The translations under genes were made by a program, and so were the position numbers. This document shows, one piece after another, positions 47,479 to 58,086 of a stretch of DNA of 64,000 nucleotides; position 1 is the first letter of the stretch; each line of letters starts with the position of its first letter. The DNA comes from Ancistrus triradiatus (Eukaryota; Chordata; Actinopteri; Siluriformes; Loricariidae), in assembly GCA_025084515.1 (NCBI GenBank), contig JAJAGP010003255.1, positions 1-64,000 of the forward strand, written 5' to 3'. Under the pieces are notes generated by a model, which saw only the letters and a program-made list of their open reading frames with translations, had not been told where the DNA came from and made no database searches.

Positions 47479-47815
47479 ATATTTGGCTAAAAACCTGACT
47501 GTCTAATATTCTTGAGTTGAGTCATTTTGGCTGCAAGTATAAAAGTGAACCAGATGGTGATGATGGCTTTGTTAATGTAGTTTAAATACCGAAGGTGCTT
47601 AACTCTGTGTGAGCATCATGCGCAAACACTGCATTAATTTAATGTTTTCCACTTGCTGAGAGAATTATGCCCATCCACAGTAAACCCTTGATCTCCTCAA
47701 GCAGAACTGGTGACATTGCACACTTTAAACATCATGTCTGTATGAGACTCTATCCCATGCTTCAGTCAAGCCCGCTTCAGTCAAGTTTGGACTCAATAAA
47801 TCATTACTCCTGATA
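47479..47815. other. No recognisable feature
   Basis: Nothing seen besides low-complexity AT-rich DNA. Confidence 0.5.
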
Positions 47816-47817
47816 TA

Positions 47818-49357
47818 CAGTGGGGCAAAAACATATTTAGTCAACCACTGATTGTGCAAGTTCTCCTACTTAGAAAGATGACAGAGGTCTGTAATTTTCA
47901 TCATAGATACACTTCAGCTATGAGAACAAAATAGAAGTAAAAAAATCGGAAATCACATTGTAGGATTTTTAAAGAATTTAATTGGTAATCATGGTGGAAA
48001 ATAAGTATTTGTCACGGCCACAAACAAGCAAGATTTCTGGCTCTCACAGACCTGTAACTTCTTCTTTAAGAAGCTCTTCTGTCCTCCACTCGTTACCTGT
48101 ATTAATGGCACCTGTTTGACCTCATTATCTGTATAAAAGACACCTGTCCACAGCCTCAAACAGTCAGACTCCAAACTCAACCATGGCCAAGACCAAAGAG
48201 CTGTCGAAGGACACCAGGAATAAAATTGTAGACCTGCACCAGGCTGGAAAGAGTGAATCTACAATAGGCAAGCAGGTTGGTGTGAATAAATCAGCTGTGG
48301 GAGCAATTGTAAGACATACAAGACCACTGGTAATCTCCCTTGATCTGGAACTCCGCGCAAGATCTCATCCCGTGGGGTCAAAATGATCATGAGAATAGTG
48401 AGCACAAATCCCAGAACTACACAGAGGGACCTGATGAATGACCTGCAGAGAGCCAGGACCAACGTAACAAGGCTACCATCAGTAACACACTATGCCAAGA
48501 GAGACTCAGATCTTGCAGTGCCAGGCGTGCCCCCCTGCTTAAGCCAGTACATGTCCAGGCCCGTCTGAAGTTTGCCAGAGAGCATATGGATGATCCAGAA
48601 GAGGATTGGGAGAATATCATGTGGTCAGATGAAATCAAAATAGAAATTTTTGGTAAAAACTCAACTGGAGGAAAAAAGATGTTGAGTCGCATCTCAAAAA
48701 CACCATACCTACTGTGGTGCTTTGGGGCTGTTTTTTCTGCAGAGGGGACAGGACGACTGATCCGTGTTAAGGGAAGAAGAAACGGGGCCATGTATCGTGA
48801 GATTTTAAGCCAAAACCTCCTTCCATCAGTGAGAACATTGAAGATGGAACGTGGCTGGGTCTTCCAGCATGACAATGATCTCAAACACACTGCTCGGGCA
48901 ACAAAGGAGTTGCTCTGTAAAAAGCATTTCAAGGTCCTGGAGTGGTCTACCCAGTCTCCAGACCTCAACCACGTAGGAAATGTGTGGAGGGAGTTGAAAG
49001 TCCATGTTGCCCCAAAACATCACTGCTCTAGAGGAGATCTGCATGGAGGAATGGGCCAAAATACCAGCTACAGTGTGTGCAAACCTGGTGAAGACTTACA
49101 GGAAATGTTTGACCTCTGTCAGGTTATGTTACAACATATTGAGTTGAACTTTTGTTATTGATCAAATACTTATTTTCCACCATGATTTACAATTAAATTC
49201 TTTAAAAATCCTACAATGTGAGTTATTGGATTTTTTTTCTCATTTTGTCTCTCATAGTTGAAGTGTACCTGTGCTGAAAATTACAGACCTCTCTCATTTT
49301 TCTAAGTAGGAGAAATTGCACAATCAGCGGCTGACTAAATACTTTTTTGCCCCACTG
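47818..49357 (+). mobile_element. Tc1-like family A, copy 3 (uninterrupted)
   Basis: 1540 bp, from CAGTGGGGCAAAAACATATT (47818) to GCCCCACTG (49357), with TA at 47816-47817 and 49358-49359. It is the best reference for the split copies 2 and 4. Confidence 0.94.
48183..49161 (+). pseudogene. Family A transposase (copy 3), frameshifted, catalytic Glu lost
   Basis: 48183-48386 encodes MAKTKELSKDTRNKIVDLHQ and the first HTH; 48383-48568 the second HTH (MIMRIVSTNPRTTQRDL); 48586-49161 the catalytic core with WSDE (first Asp) and QHDND (second Asp). The usual NPIEN reads NHVGN, so the catalytic Glu is Gly. Two frameshifts join these pieces. In intact relatives the enzyme cuts and pastes the element at TA sites; this copy cannot. 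Confidence 0.9.
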
Positions 49358-49539
49358 TATATGGACAGATGCAATTGGTAAGATTATCTCAAAACTGCTG
49401 TGAGTATACTGGACAGGCTATTAGATCGGCTCACTCTGTTTTTTTAAACCATTTTTTAAAAAATGTATCAATGATCTACATTGTTGTTTATAGACAGTTC
49501 AATCATTCTCTCACGTTGTAAGCTGATAATCTCAGTTGG

Positions 49540-49935
49540 GGTGCTGTATCAGCCCAGCACTCTTTGGATGACAGGTGGTAAAATGCCCTGAACAGGCTGC
49601 CAGTCCATCTCAGGGCAGATACACCGACAAACTCATTCACACATTCAATTTAGTATCTCCAGTTCACCTGAATTGCAAATCTTTGGACCGTGAGAGGAAG
49701 CCCAAGTAGATGAGTGAGAACATGCAAACTCCACACAAAGAAGAGCAGTTGTTGATTGTAAAATCTGTCCCAGCCAACTATGATGCCTTATGATGTACTG
49801 TGGGGTGGTGCAGTGGTGTCCCAGGTGGATCAGCCTTGGCCCTTTCTGTTAGGAGTCTGCAGTTCCTCCCTGTGTCCATCTGGGTTTACTTCGGGTACTC
49901 CCAGTTTCCTCCCACAGACATGCAAGCTAGGTGGA
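49540..49935. repeat. Inverted pair of a common teleost short repeat
   Basis: 49795-49930 has the plus-strand pattern (GGGGTGGTGCAGTGG ... TTTCCTCCCACAGACATGCAAG). 49560-49745 has the reverse-strand pattern of the same family (TGCCAGTCCATCTCAGGGCAG ... AACATGCAAACTCCACACA). The two copies face each other ~50 bases apart. Family name not certain. Confidence 0.55.
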
Positions 49936-50039
49936 CAAACACTAAATTATCGGTGTTTGCATGTTGAACTTGAACTGATGAAGTGTGTGTATTGTATACG
50001 TATACATGTCTTATATGTAACCTTGTTTCTGCTGTGAAT

Positions 50040-50850
50040 ATCCAAGGGTGTTGATGTCATGTTAAATAAAACCAATGTTGTATTGTATTTTTTTACAATG
50101 AAACTCTGGCAACTACAGCTGGCAGTAATTTGCAGAAAATTTTAAATAAAACATCAGAGTATATTGTACATTTGTACTGTATTTTTAATGCAGATTACAG
50201 TCAACTGCTTTACAATTTACCATTTATATAGCAATAAATAAACTACGATTCTTCACTATAAAGTTTACAGTTGCTAAAGAAGCATACCGTAATGTCTTTT
50301 ACAAAGTCACCATAATTTTTACGGTGAAACTCTTTTTTGTTAGGGGTCGTGCCCTGCCGCCCGTTTTTCCCTAGCCGGCCATAGCTTTCTGTAGCTCTTC
50401 CCTAGCCGGCCATAGCTTTCTGTAGCTCTACCCTAGCCGGCCATAGCTTTCCGTAGCTCTTCCCTAGCCGGCCATAGCTTTCTGTAGCTCTTCCCTAGAC
50501 GGCCATAGCTTTCCGTAGCTTCCCCAGCCGGCCATAGCTTTCTGCAATTTTCCCTAGCCGGCTATAGCCTTCTGTCGCTTCTGTTAGCTGTGTTCCTAGG
50601 TTGATCATTATTATTCATCATTATTATTGTTATTATTATTATCATTATCACTAATTATTAGAATCGTTGTCGTTATTATTATTATTATTATTTATCCGTG
50701 TGCTCCCCTTTTTGGTTGCCTTTATTTAATAAACTTTGTGTTTTGAACTGGGATCCTGCAATATCGTCTGCTCACTCCTATGCCCCACGTAACATATTTT
50801 TTCCGTATTTTACCGTAAAATTTAACGGATTGTTTTTTACAGTGCAGCAT
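50040..50850. mobile_element. MITE-like AT-rich repeat, split by a solo LTR
   Basis: Flanks 50080-50337 and 50795-50845 both hold TTTTTACA/ACGGTAAAAT-type words; the right end TTTTACCGTAAAATTTAACGG...TTTTTTACAGTG is a widespread fish repeat terminus. Interrupted at 50338-50794. Confidence 0.5.
50338..50794 (+). repeat. Solo LTR with 31-bp minisatellite
   Basis: TGTTAGGGGTCG ... CCCCACGTAACA, 457 bp. Contains seven units of CCCTAGCCGGCCATAGCTTT (50368-50585), then an (ATT)n tract and an AATAAACTTTG signal at 50736. Flanks TTTTT/TATTT are a possible imperfect target duplication. Same layout as 28947-30124 but opposite orientation. Confidence 0.75.
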
Positions 50851-50929
50851 TCCAAGCTTTGAGATTTTTTTTCATGGGTGTATAGTGACCACGTACTGAC
50901 CAAGTTCATTCTTGATAGCAGGAAAGAAG

Positions 50930-51365
50930 GTTTGTTTCCACTGAATTTGCGTTTATGAATATGGTATTTAGCAAGTAAGAATATAAGATTTAATATAAGA
51001 TATTTCCCTTCAATTATGGTGACGTGCAGTCACATCTGAAAGTGTACTCACAGCGCCTCCCACTTTTCGGGCACGATGCATCTGTACAGATCCAGCTTTA
51101 TTTGTGAGAAAAGGATATGTCCACTAAAAGTATGCTAAAAGTTTAGTCCATTAAAAGTTTTGTATTTGTAAAACGTGTGTGTATGTGTGTGTGAATTTCG
51201 CTCTGAAAATTACGTGTGATGGCTGTATTTTGTGACGTCACCGGGTATATTTCGAGAGGTGCCTTAAAATGGAAACAGCAACCGAGCAGGGACGAGCAAC
51301 TGAGAAGCGTGTAGAGCCGAGTCGTGTTGAGTCAAATAGGTACCACATAGTGGAAACACGCCATT
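50930..51365. mobile_element. MITE with GTTTCCACTG ends
   Basis: TTTGTTTCCACTG at 50933 and its complement CATAGTGGAAACACGCCATTA at 51347-51366 bound ~430 bases without ORF. GGTACCACATAGTGGAAAC is a common fish repeat end. Confidence 0.5.
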
Positions 51366-51759
51366 AGAGAATCGTGCTTTGTAGTTGTACATCGCGTTTT
51401 GCTTGCTTGATAATGCTATGATATTTACAGACTACGTTCTGTTTATTTGCAAAGTTTTGGCACTAAATTATCTCCATACACAGGGCAGTTATTTCCAGGC
51501 ATAAGACCCAAGACCAGACTCCTATCTCTTTGAATGGGGAGAGACCCATATATCCAAAACTGAAAGAGAAATTTACATTTAAAATGCACATTTAGAAACG
51601 CTGGTGTAATTTGACAAAAAATATATAACCTACTTGCGTTATTGGGCTCACATAACACGGAAAAATACGATTTTTACAGGCTATTCAGGATACTGCGCAT
51701 GCCTCTCTACAAAAGGGCCAAGGCGTCCTGCCCCCCTTTCCGACACATTTATTAATATG

Positions 51760-51893
51760 CCGATTGGTTCTTTCTAATGACGAGGCGGGACTTCTATACT
51801 ACAATCTCATTCAAATTTCAACCAGTATTCGGTCTCCTCCTTATATACTGTCTCTGCTAACAGACAGGGTCTGTACATCATCCAGCATTGTAA
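51760..51893 (+). promoter_or_regulatory. Possible promoter and exon 1 on the plus strand
   Basis: GATTGGTTC (reverse CCAAT) at ~51762, TTATATAC (TATA-like) at ~51841, then ~45 bases of non-AT-rich sequence and a splice donor GTAAGTTT at 51890. The spacing fits a small core promoter with an untranslated exon. No downstream coding exon was recognised on the plus strand, so this stays weak. Confidence 0.3.
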
Positions 51894-52278
51894 GTTTAAA
51901 GTTGGATTAAATTGACAAATACTGATGGTCTGAAAGGTTGTATGGTTCCTATTTGTATTCTTTGTATGGGTACCTGGGCAATACAGTCATTTAACAGATA
52001 AAGTTATATTTATTATTTTATGTAATTTATTTAATTCAGATGGATTTTAATCTGGAAGTATCTACATAAACATGAGAGTGAATGTACTATGTTTATATGA
52101 ATTTGCATGATTTTGCATTAGCAGATTCTTCCAGAGATTGAGACATTATGTTAATACAAATTAGCAATAACCCAAGAACACAGTCCAACTAGATCCTGTT
52201 ATGACTTGATGTAGTTGATACACTGCCCTTTCCTTGCATTGCATAAGAAAGTAATCAGACATCCACTGTTGATTGATT

Positions 52279-53260
52279 ACACTATGTAACACAAGTTTTG
52301 TTCCCAGCTTTTTAATGTTATATTCCAATTGGTTATGTCTAAAACAAATTAAAAATTGCTTACATTCATTATAAACTTCGATTTTGTGACCACAGCAACG
52401 AAAATTCTGAATTTTTATTCTAGAAACAGGTCACCAACAGGCATGCCGAAGTATGCTTTGTAGGCCTCACACATCTTAGCAGATGCTTCCACAGAGTACT
52501 TTTTTGCTCTTGTCTTTATAAAATGGCCACATACATAGCAAAATGCATCTGCTGGATGTATGAAACCTCTTGATGCCATCTAAATTGACTAAGTTGCTGT
52601 GTACTGTAAGGAAAAAGGATGTCTCTCCAAACTCGATAAAAATGGCCAATCTTTATTCCATGCAGTATCAAAGTACAAGAGTGTACTGAGGATTCAGCAG
52701 AGCAAGACTGATCACCCGGTAGCAGAGTAACACACAATATATACATTTGAAAGTAGTGGTCCTTCCTAAGCTCCTCCTGTAATGGGTGTGGGGTGAAGTG
52801 TGAATACTGTCGTTATCAGAATCTGAATAGAGAATGAATTCACACCTGTCTGTCTAGGTCAGTTCCCTCTTTGGTCTGTGAGGGCTGTTTGCCCCACTTC
52901 CTATGGCAATCCCAATCAATTAGATCATGTCTCTCCGTCTCTCAGGAAGGGCTATAGTGGCCCTATATAACTGTAGTTATACAGCTACCTACAATTCCTG
53001 TACAGTCCCAGAAAGTTCTAGATAATTCTGGACAGTTCTAGAAACTTCTTGATAGTTCTCACAATTCCAGAAGCTTCTAAGTATCTTGAAATATGGCGAA
53101 TATCCTTAAAAATAGATCAATTTCAAAATATCATTGTGCTGACCACAAAAGTTTACAGGGAATAATAACTTTTTTCTATTCATTTAGGGTACAAACAATC
53201 AGGAAAACACACTTAACAACTGGGAACAAAATTTTTTTTGAAAATTGTTACATGGTGTTA
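52279..53260 (-). mobile_element. DNA element with inverted ends and an ORF fragment
   Basis: Left end ACACTATGTAACACAAG..TTTTGTTCCCAG and right end CTGGGAACAAAATTTT..GTTACATGGTGT are inverted copies. The inside (~900 bases) holds a 54-codon minus-strand ORF at 52415-52579. Likely a deleted, non-autonomous copy of a larger transposon. Superfamily not assigned; flanking duplication not clear. Confidence 0.6.
52415..52579 (-). CDS. 54-codon zinc-ribbon-like N-terminal fragment
   Basis: Short frame from ATG at 52579 to TAA at 52415. It reads MASRGFIHPADAFCYVCGHF and later MCEAYKAYFGMPVGD. The FCYVCG cysteine pair and MCxAYxxYFGMPVGD block are an N-terminal signature I have seen in repeated uncharacterised proteins of fish and invertebrate genomes, where the protein continues for hundreds of residues. 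Here it ends after four more codons (LFLE). Either an exon whose donor is lost or a truncated relic. Function unknown. Confidence 0.5.
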   Translation of the reverse strand: MASRGFIHPADAFCYVCGHFIKTRAKKYSVEASAKMCEAYKAYFGMPVGDLFLE

Positions 53261-54500
53261 TCCTGAACTTAGAGTCAATTTTTCATTTCTTTGACATTGT
53301 CAGATATGCTGGCTTCAGAATGTACACGATGAGCATGGAGAGATCTTATCCTTGTATTTGGTTTCAGCCAGCGGGTTTTTTAAATGCACTTTTTAAATGC
53401 ACTTTCTGTTTTTACCGGACATATTTTTCAAGACTCTAAGAAATTTTTATAGGCTTATTATAGAACTTCCTGTCTTAAACAGTTTGATATGAGAACTTAA
53501 ACTGTTCTGAATAAAATGCTTTGAAGATAGTTGTGTTTGAAGCAGAAAGGACGTTGCGGATTTTCCTCCACAATAGAGTCTCTGTATATTGATATGGCTT
53601 GAGAACACTAAAGATTGCAAGAAACCACAATCATCCGTCAAATTAAATTTTTGTTCATACAGACAGATGTATACATATGTTTATTAAATCAATAACAAGA
53701 AGACTTTGTAATAGCTTTTATTCTAGTATGGTGCATATTTGAAATGCCTAAATTGATTACTTTCAGATACCATGGATGGACTGGCCATCAGGATTACTGG
53801 GACAATTCCCAGTGGGCTGCTTTGTGTTTGGGCTGCTGAGAGAGCCAATAATAGAACCTGATTTAAGTAATCTAACTAATACTGAAATGTGTATTGGCCC
53901 ACATTATCCTTAATGCAGGCCTATTAGCCAATCACAGAAATTCTCTCGCACCCAGGATAAACTGTAATCACAACAAGAGCGAAAACACAAAGGAAGGGCT
54001 GAAAAGGTATGCATTCCACAAGAAGAAATGCATGAAACTGCACAATTTGTTTGGTTGCCGGCTAGTGAAACAGAATGGTACAAAAAAGAATGTCTAGAGT
54101 TCCGGCCTTTACTCCATTAGCTAGCTTGCTAAGTTAGCCAGTTCATTATCGGTCCTGTTTCACGGTACACCTACTTAGAGCACTACTTAAACTTAACAAA
54201 CTAATCAAGTAACAGCCACTGAATGTTAAATAATTACTTCTTAAACTACTCCTGAATATTAATGGGTGAATAAAAATGAATAAATGGGTCCTGCCATTTC
54301 ATGTTCAACATAGTGCACTACGTAGGTCGGAGGAAAATGTGCGATGGTGCCATTAGTCTCTGCTGCTCGGAAAACATCAGCTCTGTCTTGGAGATTGGGA
54401 GGCTCGTGACAGGAAATAGCCTGGCATGGAATGCGGGCAGAGGAGACCAGCTGGGGGCTGATGCGGAGTCATGTTGGGAGAATGTGGAATGTGTGGGGCA
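53261..54500. other. No recognisable feature
   Basis: AT-rich unique sequence. Short open frames (53447-53641 minus, 53894-54097 plus) show no family resemblance. Confidence 0.5.
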
Positions 54501-54514
54501 GGACCTTGGGCTCT

Positions 54515-55030
54515 TTAGGGTTGAAAGACCTGCCTCAAATCCCAATACTCACATGGGTCCTGAGACAGATTCAGGTAAGACAGACTCTCCTGCTCAACTG
54601 TCCCCTCCCAGGCTTTGAGCACCCTTAGGCAGACGCCATCACACTGTGGCCCCCCAGATTTAAATATTGCTGGGATTGAAATATTATGCTGCTGCAGCCA
54701 AGGATGTCCCACAGCACTAATCGCAGCTGGGTTACCCAGGTAATGTGCAGAACCAACTGTTGTAAGTTTTCACCTATTCACAATGTGTTAGGGATCTGGT
54801 GGTGTGGGTGATGTCCCCTGCCAGGTTATTCACTCTTATAGAACTGTCATATAGTGCATCTAAAGTGGCCAGGGAGTCTCAGTTGATAGCTCATCCAAAA
54901 TCTGGTCAGATAGACCTTGCTGGAAGATTTCTTTAAGGCCGCTGGGTTCCACCCACTATCAGCCGCTAAGGTCTTGAACTCTGGCATAGTCTGCCACTGA
55001 CCAGGTCCTCTGTGAGATATGCAGTCGGTG
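54515..55030 (-). pseudogene. Gypsy gag-protease remnant
   Basis: Minus strand: 54780-55020 reads EFKTLAADSGWNPAALKEIFQ and QGLSDQILDEL, a typical Gypsy gag capsid C-terminal segment. 54515-54712 reads GHPWLQQHN and YWDLRQVF, the end of protease and the linker to reverse transcriptase. Gag and protease are much closer than in an intact element, so sequence has been lost. Different family from the element at 11987. Confidence 0.65.
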
Positions 55031-55047
55031 AGTTACTACTGTAACTC

Positions 55048-55145
55048 ACACTATTACACTAATTCTGGCACCATTACACTAAAGGCTAGTGTATCTAAAT
55101 ACACTAGCCTTTAGTGTAATGGTGCCAGAATTAGTGTAATAGTGT
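55048..55145. repeat. Perfect 47-bp inverted repeat with 4-base loop
   Basis: Arms 55048-55094 and 55099-55145 are exact reverse complements, base by base; spacer CTAA (55095-55098). The arm contains ACTATTACACTAATTCTGGC and ATTACACTAAAGGCTAGTG. No ORF. It would form a hairpin or cruciform. Confidence 0.97.
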
Positions 55146-55493
55146 AATAGATATATTTGAAATGATGCATTAGCACCATTATATATTATGGACTATGTGT
55201 CACTGTGAGTAATTCTTTAAGATCCAGAATTGCAGATCTGCTTAAAAGGGAATTTAATCAAATGTTCTACATTTCTGCATAATTAATTGGTGAACAAAAT
55301 AATTCAGAGTGGTTTGATGTGAAACGCTCCATTCTAGAGGAACTTACTGTGTCAAAATTGTACACAGTGGTGATGATAGGAACCAGATATATGAAGTTTT
55401 TAATGTCCCTAAAAGCTCCCTCTCACAAAGTTATTACATGTATAAGTTGCCTGATGCCCAAGGTAAATCCAAACACATAGAATCAGCAACATG

Positions 55494-56507
55494 CTAGTCT
55501 TTGGATGGTGGGAGAGGAATATCAGATGGTGGATTAGAATCATCAGTAAATTTCATAGCACGGCAGAAAAGGACATCTTCCTTGCCAAAGCCGAGCTTGT
55601 ACTGCCACACATAGATACTCGTGGATGGGTTCAGAGTCAGGCTCACGCCTTCAGTCACCTCGGTCACCTCTTCCCAGTTTTCACCTTCTGTATTTACACT
55701 TCGGCCACCATATTCTGCTGATGCAGAGATTTGGAATTTGGCAATCGCTTCAGTCAAAGTTCCTGTCTGATATGTGCCACTCACTGAAAATTTCCAGTTG
55801 TGCTCTATACTGGACAACTTTGATTTGGTATAGCCTACTTTCTTGGCTATCTTCTTTTCCCACGTTATGGGAGTACTACTATCATTGTCAATCTTCTTAA
55901 TGAGCTCCCATGTCCCAAATGATTGGCCCCGAGTGACAGCAAGGCCTCCTGGAAGGAAGTTCAGCACGTCTGGGTGGAAGGAGTATGTATATGCTTCAGC
56001 ATCATGGCTAAGATCATTAGTTTTGTGGTATGTGATCCCCCACTTATCTCTTGGCTTGACAAAATAAGTGTAGCTATTTATGCCCCAATAATATAGGCCA
56101 TCCTTACAGTTGGAATGAAGGGGGTATTCAACTGCGTCACTGTCTTCACTCATATTGCTGGTTTTGTGATACACACCCCTGCTCTTATAGATTATGTAGA
56201 AATATCCATAAGCCGACAGGTAGTGGTCACCCCCTTGGCAGTGTGGGTGGAGGTCAAACACCTCAGCATCAAAGTCTTTGCTCATATTTGACACACGGCG
56301 ATAACTGTTGCCCTTGATGATATAAAATGCTTTGTCATCATGAGCCAAGTAGTGGTCTCCTCCCTGACAGGAAGGGTGTAGGCTGTACACTGTCAGGTTT
56401 TCTCCTTGATGGAAATTTGTTGAGAACATGTAATAGCCGAGGTCAGAGCGAACTATGTAATAATTGTCAACGCCCTTGGCTTTGCCTTTTGGGATGATGG
56501 CTGTCAT
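55494..56507 (-). CDS. Putative aerolysin/natterin-type pore-forming protein with four N-terminal repeats
   Basis: Intact 337-codon frame in one exon; the start ATG (56507) lies 6 bases after a good acceptor (TTTACTTTTCAG). No signal peptide or membrane helix at the N-terminus (MTAIIPKGKAKG). Residues ~12-187 form four ~44-residue repeats: FYII-type strand, a TSNMSEDSDA-like turn, then LHPxCQGGDHYL; Cys 47, 90 and 134 are equally spaced. The C-terminal half (~190-325) is rich in alternating Ser/Thr beta strands (SVSGTYQTGTLTEAIAKFQI, VTEGVSLTLNPSTSIYVWQY), resembling the membrane-insertion module of small beta-pore-forming proteins. The repeats are neither the DM9 repeats of natterins nor a jacalin lectin as in zebrafish Dln1. 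Inferred role: carbohydrate-binding, pore-forming defence protein; a non-lytic lectin is possible. An ATTAAA signal lies ~90 bases past the stop (55404-55399). Confidence 0.75.
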   Translation of the reverse strand: MTAIIPKGKAKGVDNYYIVRSDLGYYMFSTNFHQGENLTVYSLHPSCQGGDHYLAHDDKAFYIIKGNSYRRVSNMSKDFDAEVFDLHPHCQGGDHYLSAYGYFYIIYKSRGVYHKTSNMSEDSDAVEYPLHSNCKDGLYYWGINSYTYFVKPRDKWGITYHKTNDLSHDAEAYTYSFHPDVLNFLPGGLAVTRGQSFGTWELIKKIDNDSSTPITWEKKIAKKVGYTKSKLSSIEHNWKFSVSGTYQTGTLTEAIAKFQISASAEYGGRSVNTEGENWEEVTEVTEGVSLTLNPSTSIYVWQYKLGFGKEDVLFCRAMKFTDDSNPPSDIPLPPSKD

Positions 56508-56513
56508 CTTTAT

Positions 56514-58086
56514 CTGAAAAGTAAACAGAATTGTTGGTATTGTTGAGAATACAAAGTAAAATCTTACATAATATACTAAAGTAATTAACAGATTTATAAT
56601 TGTATAGAGGCTACTGATGTTTCAGGCCTTATAGTTAACAGTATGACACTAGCGTGCATTCAGAGGAAGGCATCTCCCCAACCATAGAAGTTTGTAGTTG
56701 ACCTGGATGAAAGTGCAACAAAATAGAAAACGAAGGTCAAGTTGTTCTACAAAACCGGTTGAAACTAGAAAATTAGGTCCAAAGAGACAAACAACTTCTT
56801 GTTTGGAAGCTAGCTTATTAAGGCCAAGGTCAGGTAACATAGGACGATTGAAAGTGAGACTTCTAATGCAAGCTTTTGAAAATACAGTCTTGAAGTAGTA
56901 TGAATCATAAGTGTGTGATTGGTGTTGAATTATTTAAAGTAATTAGCACATAATCATTTGCAGCAGTTAACATATATGAAATGGAGGTGTGTATTAGAAA
57001 AGTTACTTAGATAAGTCATAAGTATTAGACTTTGTGAATTTAAGAGTGTCTTAATGAACTAACCTTTGAAAGAGGAACATGTAGGTGTGTGTACTACTTA
57101 AGTAATCATGAATTGCAGAATGATGCATTGATTCTAGTTATAAGCTTTGCTAATCATATATAAGTCAGACTGAGCATATGTTGATTAGGCCTCATGTTGT
57201 TCATTAAGTATGTAGCAGATCAAAGCATTAATACTGAATACATCCAGCATAGATTAGTCTTGATTATTGACAAACGAGTGTAATATGCGTAAAATTGTTT
57301 GATTCCCTAAAAACATTAAGTTAGAAAGGTTTGTGTGTGTGCAATCAGTAACAGCAGAAGGCATTCAAGCTTGAAAATTAATTGTGTAAGATGAGGGAGC
57401 CACCCCTCTCCTGGCATAGAGTTGAGAAAATGTGCAAAAGCAGAGTGTTCTTGACCTTGAAAAAAAGACACAGACAAATGCAAAGAGGGTAATTGACCTT
57501 AAGCCAAGGGGGGAGTGAAACTGCCAGGGTTGGGGCTAAACCTTTTGAAGCACGCAGATGGAAATACTAGCTGTGAAAGAGAGGTATATAAACTGCATGT
57601 TGTGATCAATACTTTGGAACTTGGCTGCACCGAGCTGTGAGCTAACTTCCCCACATCTGCGAGAGAATAAAAGAGATAGAGCTGTACTCTGACTCTGACC
57701 ATACTTTCTCTCCACACATTCAACAAACACGCGAAGTCCGAGGTGAACGACGTCAACAGTATCTAAGTCAACAGCATTTTTATGCAAGTTTTAGGTCTCT
57801 GAGTAAATAAAGCTGTTTATCTGAGCAGTACCTGTTTGTTTACACTGCCACTAACACTAATATTAGAATAAACACAAAAACATTAATAAAAAAGCAGTGA
57901 TTTTACAAATGGCAGCGTGTTTATTTAACCCTTTCCTTTTCAACAACAACAACTTTGTCTCAAACTAAATAAACATGTATATCTTTTTTCAATTGGTAAC
58001 GTGAAAAGCAAAATTAAGTGGAGAAGTAAAGGACATATACATACAGTTCTGCAAGGCAGGGCAGAAAAGCAGGCAAAAATACTTAC
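56514..58086 (-). other. Putative intron in the 5' untranslated region
   Basis: From donor GTAAGT (58086-58081) to acceptor CAG (56516-56514), 1573 bases. It contains an LTR-like promoter/polyadenylation module at 57400-57850. Short frames inside are not conserved with anything I know. Confidence 0.5.
57400..57850 (+). promoter_or_regulatory. LTR-like promoter and polyadenylation module
   Basis: Plus strand: GGTATATAAACTGC (TATA box, 57582) followed by AATAAAAGAG (57665) and GAGTAAATAAAGCTG (57803). A TATA box then AATAAA within 250 bases is typical of a solo LTR R region. TG/CA ends with a target duplication were not found. It lies antisense in the intron of the host gene. Confidence 0.35.

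Noticed and set aside
50368..50585. Regular 31-bp repeats as a possible CRISPR array
   Set aside because: Head-to-tail units with no spacers, inside a TG...CA bounded LTR.
55625..56067. Plus-strand ORFs over the host gene
   Set aside because: Antisense shadows of the 337-codon gene.
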